Assembly: GCF_021295315.1 (NCBI RefSeq)
Contig: NZ_JAIMJA010000009.1
Coordinates: forward strand, 62,001-126,000
Reading direction: 5' to 3'
DNA length: 64,000 nt
Source: Motilimonas cestriensis
Lineage (GTDB): Bacteria > Pseudomonadota > Gammaproteobacteria > Enterobacterales > CBDFNC01
Part shown: positions 8,787-16,824 of the stretch, piece by piece
How the letters are laid out: each line of letters opens with the position of its first letter
Numbering within the stretch: the stretch's first letter is position 1
Made by a program: the position numbers and the translations under genes
The notes under the pieces: model-generated
The model's input: only the letters and a program-made list of their open reading frames with translations
The model's database searches: none
Told to the model about the DNA's origin: nothing

Positions 8787-9743
8787 ATGAACAGCACCTT
8801 AATCGATTTATCCAAACTGAATATTAGCGAAGGGCCCGATGAGTTCAGCGCAGATGTTTGGCTTGATTTACGCCAACATAGATACCTCTATTCTCATAAG
8901 ATTAATGATCAAGTGGTGATCCCAACTGTATTCTTATTGGAAATGGCACTTGGCGTTTTATCTCGCACATCACTTGGCCAGAGCCTGAAACAAATGCCAC
9001 TCAATCAACAAAGCTTGTGTTGGCAAAATATCACTGCGCCAAGATTAGCTTATCTCGTTGGCCCTACTCAGCAACACCTAAAGGTGCGCTGGCATCGTAA
9101 TACTGACAATTTAACGCTGAGCATTTGTTACGATAAATTAAACCAGCAAGGCCTATGCATCAGGCCGGCACTCATCGTATTAACCGCGCAACTGCTGTTA
9201 CCAAGCTTGATTTCAGAACACTCAAAAATTGAAACACCCCATTTAGCACTGCCGACAATAGAAGAAATTACTGGCGCGTATCTGATCCCAAGGCAAGTAA
9301 TCGACGACTATAAACACCAATCCCCAGGTAAACTCGGCATTTTATTTTGCACCTTAGAGTTCCGTTTTTACTGGCAGCAACAAAAGGATTGCCTATGGGC
9401 TTATTCCGATATCAGCAACAGCGCACAATATTGCTTTAGTAGCGAGCCCGACCCCCTTTTTGTTGGTCCTGTTTTGGCCTGTATGTCTGCTATTCAGCAT
9501 TTGCCATTTTACGGTTATTTACAAGGTCAAGTCGCGATACCCGCCAATATAGACCAACTTATTTACCTGCCTGGCTGGCAAGATAAAGAGAATAATCAAG
9601 GAAAATTGATCAGCCAAATCACACCGTCAACCAAACCGCACCACGTCGATATTCTGTTGATGCGGCAAGATAACCTGCATCCGGTAGCTTTATTAATAGG
9701 CTATCAATTACAACCGAGATTAAGTGCAAGGAGCGCGGCATGA
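8787..9743 (+). CDS. Double-hotdog dehydratase-like protein 1 (catalytic Asp lost)
   Basis: This 318-residue protein resembles a stand-alone polyketide dehydratase domain. His37 in YLYSHKINDQVVIP sits exactly nine residues before Pro46, as in the DHxVxGxxVxP motif of PKS dehydratases. In the second hotdog the catalytic Asp of the LDxxLQ motif is replaced by Gly227 (FVGPVL). It may therefore be inactive, bind intermediates, or act as a structural partner of the next two proteins. The ATG at 8787 is preferred over an upstream TTG at 8763 because AAGGAAGG lies just before it. It overlaps the next gene by 4 bp. Confidence 0.78.
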   Translation: MNSTLIDLSKLNISEGPDEFSADVWLDLRQHRYLYSHKINDQVVIPTVFLLEMALGVLSRTSLGQSLKQMPLNQQSLCWQNITAPRLAYLVGPTQQHLKVRWHRNTDNLTLSICYDKLNQQGLCIRPALIVLTAQLLLPSLISEHSKIETPHLALPTIEEITGAYLIPRQVIDDYKHQSPGKLGILFCTLEFRFYWQQQKDCLWAYSDISNSAQYCFSSEPDPLFVGPVLACMSAIQHLPFYGYLQGQVAIPANIDQLIYLPGWQDKENNQGKLISQITPSTKPHHVDILLMRQDNLHPVALLIGYQLQPRLSARSAA

Positions 9744-10780
9744 ATCAATGGTTTTTTATTCACTTTGCACAACATCTGCAGCAAACCTCTGACGATTTAA
9801 GCTTTGAATGGCTAATTGATCCACAACAACAAGTGTTTTTGCAGCATCATATTTTTTCAGGCCAATGCTTAGTACCTGCTGCCATTTCGACTGAGCTGTG
9901 TATTCAAGCCGCGATGCAATTAGCCCTTATTACACCGCCATCAGACACCGCACAAACTGGCTACCCAAAAATTTCGATTGAGTCATTCAACATTAAACGG
10001 CCACTTGCGCTGGGTTGTGATGAGCAGATCAAGCTATTTGTTAGCGCCATTCGCTTGCCTGATAACGGTTATAAGGTATCTCTACGCCGTCATCTTTATC
10101 ATGCCAATGGTAAATTACTGCGCCGTGATGTGCTGGTCGCACAAAGCGTGATCCGCATTGAGACAGCCATCCATTTACCGAACAACTTACACATTGGGAC
10201 GCTAGTAAAATGCGCTATTGAGGGGCCTTGTAAACACTTTGATTTTGGTCAGGCTAACTATTATAAATTGATCAATCCCAGCCACGGCGAGCTTTTTCAA
10301 AGTCTGACAGGTAAATGTACATTATCCAACAGCCTGCAATGGCTGATATCTGAATTTAATATTCAAGCAAAAGAGCAACATTATAGCTGCGTGGACGAGT
10401 TGCCTTTTGTCTGCTCACCCTTGGCAATAGACAGCGTATTACAAGCATGTGTACTCAGTTGTATCCAGATCGAGAGCGTAAAGCATCAGCAGTTTCTCAG
10501 TAAGCTACCGGTTGCGCTGAATCAAGTGCAATTCTTTCAACCCTTCCAGTTCAATCATCGTTATCAATGTGTGTTGAATTTGGTCGCGTTAGATGACCAA
10601 ACCCAAACACTGCGCGCGTGGGTAAAAGACCAACAAGGTCAGCTCGTCGCTTACTTTGATCGCATTACGTTACACCGCGCCCCCAATGAGCCTCGTCTCG
10701 CTTGTCAATTTGAACGCGACTATCGCCATTTTTTATTAACAGACCAACAAAGCAAACCTGATGTGGAGGTTTTATGCTAA
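9740..10780 (+). CDS. Double-hotdog dehydratase-like protein 2
   Basis: This 346-residue protein has the two-hotdog layout of a PKS dehydratase. His37 in LQHHIFSGQCLVP lies nine residues before Pro46, and Asp231 is in AIDSVLQ of the second half. Both catalytic residues are present, so it probably removes water from a beta-hydroxyacyl-ACP made by the operon's ketoreductase. It is the middle of three neighbouring dehydratase-like genes. It overlaps its neighbours by 4 bp upstream and 7 bp downstream, which implies coupled translation. Confidence 0.8.
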   Translation: MNQWFFIHFAQHLQQTSDDLSFEWLIDPQQQVFLQHHIFSGQCLVPAAISTELCIQAAMQLALITPPSDTAQTGYPKISIESFNIKRPLALGCDEQIKLFVSAIRLPDNGYKVSLRRHLYHANGKLLRRDVLVAQSVIRIETAIHLPNNLHIGTLVKCAIEGPCKHFDFGQANYYKLINPSHGELFQSLTGKCTLSNSLQWLISEFNIQAKEQHYSCVDELPFVCSPLAIDSVLQACVLSCIQIESVKHQQFLSKLPVALNQVQFFQPFQFNHRYQCVLNLVALDDQTQTLRAWVKDQQGQLVAYFDRITLHRAPNEPRLACQFERDYRHFLLTDQQSKPDVEVLC

Positions 10781-11919
10781 GTATTAAAAATAAACAACGC
10801 CTAAGTAAATGGCTCGATGGTGCTAAGCAAGGACTCAGTCAGCAGTCCCGTGGCATTAAATATAAATGGCCGCATATTCCTGGCCAACCAGCACAAGAAA
10901 CCATCAATCAAGTGAGCCTGCCTCTACTGGAGGGGGCCAGGGTTGATTGGGATAAACACGGTTTATGCCAATTCCATTGCCAAATCAGTGAACAACATTC
11001 GCCCTATTTGCGCCATCACCGCTTTCCCATGGGTGACATTATGCCTGCCACGGTGATCTTAGAGTATTTTGTTGAAGCCGCGTCATGGCTACAACAAAAA
11101 AGCCATGGCCACCAGCAATGGTACCCGCTGCAAGTGAGCCAGCTAAAACTCGACCGCGTGCTAATTTTACCTGAAGGCACGGCCTCAATTGATATTGAAA
11201 TTCATGTTAATAAACGCTTTATCGGCCCTCATGGGCATGAAATACAACTTAGCTTACACAGCCCCCGATTTAACAAGCAAGGGAAATATCTTGGCCTTAA
11301 ATGCCATGCCAGTGTCACGATTGGTTTTGATCCCAGCGTGCGCGCCACCAATAAAGTGCCACTGCTGAATGGCTTAGTTCACCACTATCAAACCACCGAA
11401 CAACAAATATACAGCAAAGTGCTCACTAGCCACGGTGACAAAATGCAAAGCATTACTGGCGAGCTTTACATTAATGGTGAACGCAATCAGATCCTCGCTT
11501 CTTATGATTGCCAAAATAAGGAAAGCACTTGGCTAAATAGCGGTAATGGCCACTTTATTTTGTCGCCTTTGGGATTAGATTCCTGTTTGCAGCTACTGTG
11601 TTTTCTGGCGATTTTACAAGACGGGCTGCCCAGGTTGCCGGTGTTCATAGGCCAACTTAATCTGTTTCGAGCACACCCAATGGATCAACCTTGTCGCGCC
11701 TTAATTGAACTGGTGCAGCAAGATGTCGGCAGAACCGAAGCCAAAGTGACCGTATTTGATCGATACAACCGGATTATTTTCGATGTCAAACAAGCGATAG
11801 CGCAAAGCCATCAAGGCGGGGCGTTTGACTTAAGTTTATTTGAGCGCTGGCTTGAAAACATCACGGTGGCATGCCATGTAGATGAGCCTAAAGTGCAGGA
11901 GGCGGGACATGATCTTTAA
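10774..11919 (+). CDS. Double-hotdog dehydratase-like protein 3
   Basis: This 381-residue protein carries an N-terminal extension of about 45 basic or polar residues before the dehydratase fold. The catalytic His is His82 in RHHRFPMGDIMP, nine residues before Pro91. The second catalytic residue is Asp269 in GLDSCLQ. It is predicted to dehydrate ACP-bound beta-hydroxy intermediates. Having two complete dehydratases plus one lacking Asp suggests division of labour by chain length or double-bond position, or a hetero-oligomer. Its end overlaps the next gene by 11 bp. Confidence 0.8.
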   Translation: MLSIKNKQRLSKWLDGAKQGLSQQSRGIKYKWPHIPGQPAQETINQVSLPLLEGARVDWDKHGLCQFHCQISEQHSPYLRHHRFPMGDIMPATVILEYFVEAASWLQQKSHGHQQWYPLQVSQLKLDRVLILPEGTASIDIEIHVNKRFIGPHGHEIQLSLHSPRFNKQGKYLGLKCHASVTIGFDPSVRATNKVPLLNGLVHHYQTTEQQIYSKVLTSHGDKMQSITGELYINGERNQILASYDCQNKESTWLNSGNGHFILSPLGLDSCLQLLCFLAILQDGLPRLPVFIGQLNLFRAHPMDQPCRALIELVQQDVGRTEAKVTVFDRYNRIIFDVKQAIAQSHQGGAFDLSLFERWLENITVACHVDEPKVQEAGHDL

Positions 11920-12847
11920 TGCCACACAGTCGCCCAACTTACCGCTGCAATACAATTTAAAAGGAAACCAAGCGTCAACGGTTACGTTGGTTTTTCTTAA
12001 TGGGCTCTTTCATGGCGAAGCATCTTGGGTTAAGCAGCAGCGTTATCAAGGCTTTAAAAACTGCCAACATTTATTCCTTGATTATCCAGGCTGCGGCGGC
12101 AATCAACTCACTGAGCAACAACAATATTTTACTTTTAGTGATATTGCTAATGCCATTGTAGAGCTGATTCAACACTTAGCTCTTGAGCGGGTGATGTTAG
12201 TGGGTTATTCACTCGGTGGCATGCTTGCCCTTGAAATGGCCAAACAGTGGCCAGCGCACACGACGTTGCCAAACCACCAAGCTCCTCGTCTAGAAAAAAT
12301 AGTGCTCATAAACAGTGCTGACCAGATCAGTATCAAGGGCCAATGGATGATGAAAAATGTGCAGCATATGCTCGAGCTTAGTATTCCATTGCCCACCTTG
12401 TTTAGCCAAGTTTATCCGTGGTTTTTCAGTGATGATTATCTGCAGAAGCTCGATAGTATGAGTGAGTATGTGCTGCAAAGTTACGCTAACTACAACCAAG
12501 ACAGCCAAGGCTTAACTGCATTTTTGCACGCTTGTCATCGCCGGCACGCTAGTGATGGCAATGGCTCCCAATCTGCGCCTGCACAACATAGTGAGCAGGC
12601 AGTGTTAACCATTCCGATACTGGTTATCACTTGCTCTGGCGATCCTTTGTTTCCACCAAACATTACCACTGCTTTTTGCCAGCAAAAGGCAAACATTACC
12701 CAGGTGGATCTTGAGCTGCAATCCCACGTTGCCAATCTTGAAGCCGCCGCGGCTGTGAATCGGCACATCGAACAATTTATTCCAGAACACACGCCACCTG
12801 AACCTGAACAAACACTAATAGGAGCGCCCCATGCAGCCATCATCTAA
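11909..12847 (+). CDS. Alpha/beta hydrolase (thioesterase- or acyltransferase-like)
   Basis: This 312-residue alpha/beta-hydrolase has nucleophile Ser101 in GYSLGG, acid Asp245 in CSGDPLFPP and His273 in QSHVANLE. An FLNGLFHG stretch near the N-terminus fits an oxyanion loop. In a PKS operon such proteins usually release or proofread acyl-ACP; this is inferred. The ATG at 11909 is chosen because AGGAGG (11897-11902) lies six bases upstream. An alternative ATG at 11882 has no ribosome binding site. It overlaps genes on both sides. Confidence 0.85.
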   Translation: MIFNATQSPNLPLQYNLKGNQASTVTLVFLNGLFHGEASWVKQQRYQGFKNCQHLFLDYPGCGGNQLTEQQQYFTFSDIANAIVELIQHLALERVMLVGYSLGGMLALEMAKQWPAHTTLPNHQAPRLEKIVLINSADQISIKGQWMMKNVQHMLELSIPLPTLFSQVYPWFFSDDYLQKLDSMSEYVLQSYANYNQDSQGLTAFLHACHRRHASDGNGSQSAPAQHSEQAVLTIPILVITCSGDPLFPPNITTAFCQQKANITQVDLELQSHVANLEAAAAVNRHIEQFIPEHTPPEPEQTLIGAPHAAII

Positions 12848-13334
12848 TATTCCGATTCAGCTTCGCAGTTATCAAGGGCTCAATCTCATGGCTCAACTCG
12901 ATATTAATTTAACTGAAGCGCCTCTGCCCATCGAGCCACTGAGTCAAATATGTACGCAAGATGAGCTGACCTCATTACATATTTTAGTTGACGCAAGCCA
13001 AGTAAATTCAGCGTTGCTGGAACAATTGTTTGTCTTATTACAAGGCCTGTATCGACCATTAATGCGTGGTAAAAATAAACAGGTTTGGGTGATTTGGCAC
13101 CACAGTGACGAATCGATAATTAGAGCTGGCGCGCAGGCGCTATGCCAAATTGCCGCGTTGGAGTTGGCACGTAAAGGAGTGAGCATTAATTTTATTCATC
13201 AGCATCACGCTTTGTCAGAACCCCAGCGGCAGTGCCTGTTACATTGGCAGTTTGCTCATTACTGCACCGCGCAAGCCTTTTCACTGCCAGAAGCCCCATT
13301 ATCGCAATTAGAGAAATTAGAGGAGTTATTATGA
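12831..13334 (+). CDS. Half-length SDR/ketoreductase-like protein without active site
   Basis: This 167-residue protein has no sure family. Its C-terminal half looks like the second half of a short-chain reductase: a helix ending YRPLMRG, a strand VWVIW, then ALCQIAALELARKG and VSINFI, which match the helix and strand around the SDR active site. The glycine-rich NADPH loop and the Tyr-x-x-x-Lys pair are missing. It sits directly before the complete ketoreductase (4-bp overlap), so it may be a structural subdomain or partner of it, similar in idea to the structural half of modular ketoreductases. GGAG precedes the ATG. Confidence 0.6.
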   Translation: MQPSSNIPIQLRSYQGLNLMAQLDINLTEAPLPIEPLSQICTQDELTSLHILVDASQVNSALLEQLFVLLQGLYRPLMRGKNKQVWVIWHHSDESIIRAGAQALCQIAALELARKGVSINFIHQHHALSEPQRQCLLHWQFAHYCTAQAFSLPEAPLSQLEKLEELL

Positions 13335-14056
13335 AAACGGTATTAATTACTGGCGCATCGAGGGGCATCGGCAATGCCATGGCAAGTTATTTTGCTAAGC
13401 AAGGTTATCGAGTTTTGATTAACGTGCGACAGCAAAATCAGCACAGTGATGCGCTGCTACAAACGATAAAGCAGCAAGGCGGCGTAGCTGAACTGGCGAT
13501 ATTTGATATCACCGATAAGCTCGCGCGCGAACAATACATGAAGCAATGCCCCTCCCTTGATGTATTAATCAACAATGCCGGATGCTTAGCCGATAACTTA
13601 TTGGTGCAAACGCCATTAACAGATTGGCAACGGTGCATGGCTACCAACTACGAGGCCAGTTGCGCGCTGTTTGAGTTGGCCAAACCGCACTTACTAAAAT
13701 CAAAACAGGGTTGCGTAATCAATATGGCCAGTATTTCTGGGGTTCGCCCACGGGCGGGGCAAAGTGCATATAGCGTCACTAAAAGCATGTTGATTGCATG
13801 GACCCATTGGCTTGCAGAGCAATACCCACAAATTAACAGCTTTGCTATTTCACCGGGGCCCGTAGCAACCGACATGATCGTTAACGCACCTTGGTATCAG
13901 GAAAAAAATGCGTTTAACCGGATCCCTTTACGCCGTTTTTGCCAGCCTGAAGAAATAGCGCATGCGGCATATTGTTTAGCGACCCATCCGATGATCTACT
14001 CTGGAGAAAATTTGATCATGGATGGCGGTTATACCCAAACCACTCAAACCGCCTAA
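13331..14056 (+). CDS. FabG-like 3-ketoacyl-ACP reductase of the PKS operon
   Basis: This 241-residue short-chain dehydrogenase/reductase has GASRGIG near residue 8, NNAG, and the catalytic Tyr147/Lys151 in SAYSVTKS. The C-terminal GGYTQT ending resembles FabG. It should reduce beta-ketoacyl-ACP with NADPH, feeding the three dehydratases. It is distinct from the housekeeping fabG at 35835-36569. The ATG at 13331 follows GAGGAG and overlaps the previous stop. A longer frame from 13232 lies wholly inside the upstream gene and was rejected. Confidence 0.93.
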   Translation: MKTVLITGASRGIGNAMASYFAKQGYRVLINVRQQNQHSDALLQTIKQQGGVAELAIFDITDKLAREQYMKQCPSLDVLINNAGCLADNLLVQTPLTDWQRCMATNYEASCALFELAKPHLLKSKQGCVINMASISGVRPRAGQSAYSVTKSMLIAWTHWLAEQYPQINSFAISPGPVATDMIVNAPWYQEKNAFNRIPLRRFCQPEEIAHAAYCLATHPMIYSGENLIMDGGYTQTTQTA

Positions 14057-14068
14057 GGAGTGATCGAT

Positions 14069-14791
14069 ATGTTTCAATCTGTGATCAACTGCAACCATCT
14101 TAATGCCGATGCATCGCCTCCCCTTTCGCCAGGCGTTATTAACCTTTACTATGCGATTATTGATAATAATACCGATAACGACAATACAACCCAACAACAG
14201 TTAGCCAGCGTAGCTTTAACTCAAGATCAGTGGTTAAAAGTAAGGGAAAAAACGAATGCAACCCGTCTGCAATTTATTAAGCAACGAGTCATGCTTAATC
14301 AAGTGTTAAAACGGCACCTTGCAGGCCTAGAGCTTGAATTTCAAAGGGGCCCAGTTGGGAAACCATCGGTTAAAAATAGTGCGATTGAATTTAACCTGTC
14401 ACATTGCGCGGAGATCATGATGATTGCCGTTAGTGATGCTAATCCTCTGGGGTTGGACATTTGCCAGCATCACTTTAGTGCCGCTAAAGTGAAGCGGCTT
14501 TCTCAAATATGCTTAACCTCTGACGAGCTACATCGACAAAACGCTCCAGAATATTTTTATGATAGGTGGGCCCTAATGGAATCTTGGTTAAAAGCCAGCG
14601 GCGTAGGATGGGTAAAAGGTGTTAGGGAGCTTGCATCTCATGTATTTGACTCAGGTAATTTATACAGTTACTTAATACCACTAACCAATCATGACTTGGC
14701 GCAGTTATCGCCGAAAAAACTGAGTATTGCACTGACTGCCCAGCAAACAATAAAGCAAGTTAATTTGATTCACTGGCCGATTCAACATTAA
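14069..14791 (+). CDS. Divergent Sfp/AcpT-type phosphopantetheinyl transferase
   Basis: This 240-residue protein aligns with Sfp-type transferases: FNLSHC in the middle, LGLDIC (Asp130) and RWALMESWLK near the C-terminus. Two signature positions differ. The second metal-binding acid of the GxDxE motif is Cys132. The lysine of WxxKE is Met170, while Glu171 and Lys175 are kept. It probably primes the operon's unusual ACP. AAGGAG lies eight bases before the ATG at 14069, preferred over a GTG at 14060. It follows the ketoreductase by 12 bp. Confidence 0.8.
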   Translation: MFQSVINCNHLNADASPPLSPGVINLYYAIIDNNTDNDNTTQQQLASVALTQDQWLKVREKTNATRLQFIKQRVMLNQVLKRHLAGLELEFQRGPVGKPSVKNSAIEFNLSHCAEIMMIAVSDANPLGLDICQHHFSAAKVKRLSQICLTSDELHRQNAPEYFYDRWALMESWLKASGVGWVKGVRELASHVFDSGNLYSYLIPLTNHDLAQLSPKKLSIALTAQQTIKQVNLIHWPIQH

Positions 14792-14805
14792 GGAAGACCG
14801 TATAA

Positions 14806-16299
14806 ATGACTCCTGTTTTCTCTCGCACTTTCAGTATCTTAATTGCCGCCACTTCGGGTTTATTGATGGGCCTGTCGATGCCAGGACATAACGTCGGTTA
14901 TCTAGCTTGGTTTGCTTTGGTGCCTGTGCTGCTACTGATCCATGCCCGAGCGGATGTGAAGCCTTTTCGCTTACTGCTGCCAACGACTATTATCTGGTCT
15001 TGGCTCGCTCATGGCTGGTTTCAAGATTTATTCGGCACCATCATTGGCAGTCTTTTAATGATCGGGGTGGGCTTCTTCTTTGCCCGCGTTATCCATTGGG
15101 GGATCGTACTCAGTCGCCATTGTCGGCCGGCATTGAGCCTATTTGCCCTCCCCCTTGCTTGGTGTAGCGTTGAGTTTCTGCGTTATGTGTTACCTTATTT
15201 GGAAGATATTTGGTTTGTATTGATTGCCAAAAGCCAATGGCAACAAACCGATTTGTTACAAATATTGTCCATTACCGGATTTGTCGGCGTGAGCTTTTTA
15301 GTCGTACTCAGTAACACCGCCATCACGCAGCTGATACTGACTATTTGGCAGCGTAAAGCCATACATAAACCCGCAATTGCTTACCTAATATTGATTGCTG
15401 GTTTGGCATACTGGGGCCAGCAGCAAATTCCCGCAAACTTGCCTGCCACGGTCAATATTGCCGCGACGGTGGACTTAACCAATCAAGACCCCACCATCCA
15501 AGCTTTAGCGCTCAAACCCATGGACGGTGAAGGTTATTGGGCCGATACCCAAGCCATGTCCCAAGCTATTTTTGATGTTAATGCCGCACTGACCAAGACA
15601 CTAAAGCAGCCTTCTAACTTCATTGTTTGGCCTGAAAATGAAATGGCCACCATTGATAACACTGTGATTGTTTCTCAATTACAAGCCTTAGCACGGCAAC
15701 AAAACAGTTATCTTGTGGCCGATTTAGTGTGGCGTGAAGGAGACGATCAATACGATACCGCGGTAATGTTTGATCCCAAAGGCAACGAGGTATTAAGAAC
15801 CCCTAAAATCGCGATTACATTCAGAGAAAAGCAATTTGGCTTCACTCCCGGTAAAGCGGAAGACATGAAAGTAGTGGCAACACCATTTGGTAATGTGGGC
15901 CTTGGCGTATGCTTTGATCGCCATCGATTGTGGATTTCTCGCGCCTTAAAACAGCACGGCGCTGATATTATCTTAATGCCCGTTGATGATGATTTTAAGG
16001 GCAATAAGCAGCTGCCCTTGCTGCACGCCACCGACAGTGTCTTTCGCGCGATTGAAAATCGCGTGACCTATGGCTTGGGTACCACCAGTGGAGTAAGCAT
16101 GGTGATCAATCCTTATGGCCAAATAACAGCGCGCAGTCATTTTAATCAAAGAGAGGTGATCCAGGGAACCAGCAGTATTCATCCCGATTCAACCTTTTAT
16201 AGTCGTAACGGTGACATCATCGCGTGGCTAATGTGCTTAGTCACCTTGGCCATTATCATCGACACAAGGCGAAGGTTTAAGTTACGAAGAGTGGATTAA
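14806..16299 (+). CDS. Lnt-like membrane N-acyltransferase (last gene of PKS operon)
   Basis: This 497-residue protein resembles apolipoprotein N-acyltransferase (E. coli Lnt is 512 residues). Several hydrophobic segments fill the first 200 residues, a nitrilase-type domain follows, and there is one more hydrophobic segment at the C-terminus. The catalytic triad is visible as Glu277 (VWPEN), Lys334 (TPKIA) and Cys369 (GVCFDRH). It is the twelfth gene of the operon, 14 bp after the phosphopantetheinyl transferase. It shows none of the usual housekeeping lnt neighbours, so it is probably a dedicated paralogue. The inferred job is to move the PKS-made acyl chain onto an amine at the membrane. 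Confidence 0.85.
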   Translation: MTPVFSRTFSILIAATSGLLMGLSMPGHNVGYLAWFALVPVLLLIHARADVKPFRLLLPTTIIWSWLAHGWFQDLFGTIIGSLLMIGVGFFFARVIHWGIVLSRHCRPALSLFALPLAWCSVEFLRYVLPYLEDIWFVLIAKSQWQQTDLLQILSITGFVGVSFLVVLSNTAITQLILTIWQRKAIHKPAIAYLILIAGLAYWGQQQIPANLPATVNIAATVDLTNQDPTIQALALKPMDGEGYWADTQAMSQAIFDVNAALTKTLKQPSNFIVWPENEMATIDNTVIVSQLQALARQQNSYLVADLVWREGDDQYDTAVMFDPKGNEVLRTPKIAITFREKQFGFTPGKAEDMKVVATPFGNVGLGVCFDRHRLWISRALKQHGADIILMPVDDDFKGNKQLPLLHATDSVFRAIENRVTYGLGTTSGVSMVINPYGQITARSHFNQREVIQGTSSIHPDSTFYSRNGDIIAWLMCLVTLAIIIDTRRRFKLRRVD

Positions 16300-16324
16300 A
16301 AAGCCCAGCAAGTATTGCATCATG

Positions 16325-16355
16325 ATCGGGGTGAGCAGATTATCTCCACCCCGAT
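16325..16355. terminator. Hairpin between convergent genes
   Basis: ATCGGGGTG (16325-16333) pairs with CACCCCGAT (16347-16355) across a 13-base loop. It lies between the end of the Lnt-like gene and the end of the convergent minus-strand gene at 16373. No clear T tract follows, so it is a likely but not classical transcript end for both. Confidence 0.55.
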
Positions 16356-16372
16356 ATAGTCAAACCGAACGA

Positions 16373-16795
16373 CTAGCCACACGCTTTGCCTAATTGCTTG
16401 GTCAAACTTTGACGCTTACTTTGCTCGACTTTCAGCGCCTTAAGCTTCTCAGCATCACCTTGCAATTGCGCGCGTGCTTGAAACTCATGATAGGATTGAA
16501 TGGTTTCGTAAAAAAACGCTTTATCGGATATTTTGCCAATTTGCTCTTTTACACAAGAACAGTCTAAGTTTTGCTCAACACCTTTTGTTTTGGCATCTTG
16601 ACAAGTATTGACAAAAAACTGTCGTGCTTTCACTAATGCACCCGCCTTAACCGCTTTTTTGTAAGCGGCTTGATTGGCTGGCTGCGCATAAAACTCATCA
16701 AGTCCTGAGTCGCTGGCATGTGCTGAACTTACAAAAAATAGACCACTGATAAAAATAGATTTAATTACTTTTGAAAACTGTTTCAACTTTAACAT
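16373..16795 (-). CDS. Secreted hypothetical protein with four cysteines
   Basis: This 140-residue protein of unrecognised family has a typical signal peptide: basic MLKLKQFSKVIK, hydrophobic IFISGLFFV, and likely cleavage after SSAHA near residue 27. The mature part is small, basic and probably helical. Cysteines in NTCQ, DCSC and the final KACG could form two disulfides. A periplasmic location is likely; no enzymatic motif is visible. It ends convergent to the Lnt-like gene. Confidence 0.75.
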   Translation of the reverse strand: MLKLKQFSKVIKSIFISGLFFVSSAHASDSGLDEFYAQPANQAAYKKAVKAGALVKARQFFVNTCQDAKTKGVEQNLDCSCVKEQIGKISDKAFFYETIQSYHEFQARAQLQGDAEKLKALKVEQSKRQSLTKQLGKACG

Positions 16796-16824
16796 CCTTG
16801 TTAATTAATGAGAGATAAAAAGGT

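Noticed and set aside
4556-16299. Calling the operon an aryl polyene or flexirubin cluster
   Set aside because: No ammonia lyase, aryl-activating AMP-ligase, methyltransferase or glycosyltransferase is present, and the dehydratases are double-hotdog type. The resemblance is to the general enzyme set only.
4556-16299. Calling the operon a PfaABCD polyunsaturated fatty acid synthase
   Set aside because: Pfa proteins are large multidomain enzymes with tandem ACPs and an enoyl reductase; here all parts are separate and no enoyl reductase is seen.
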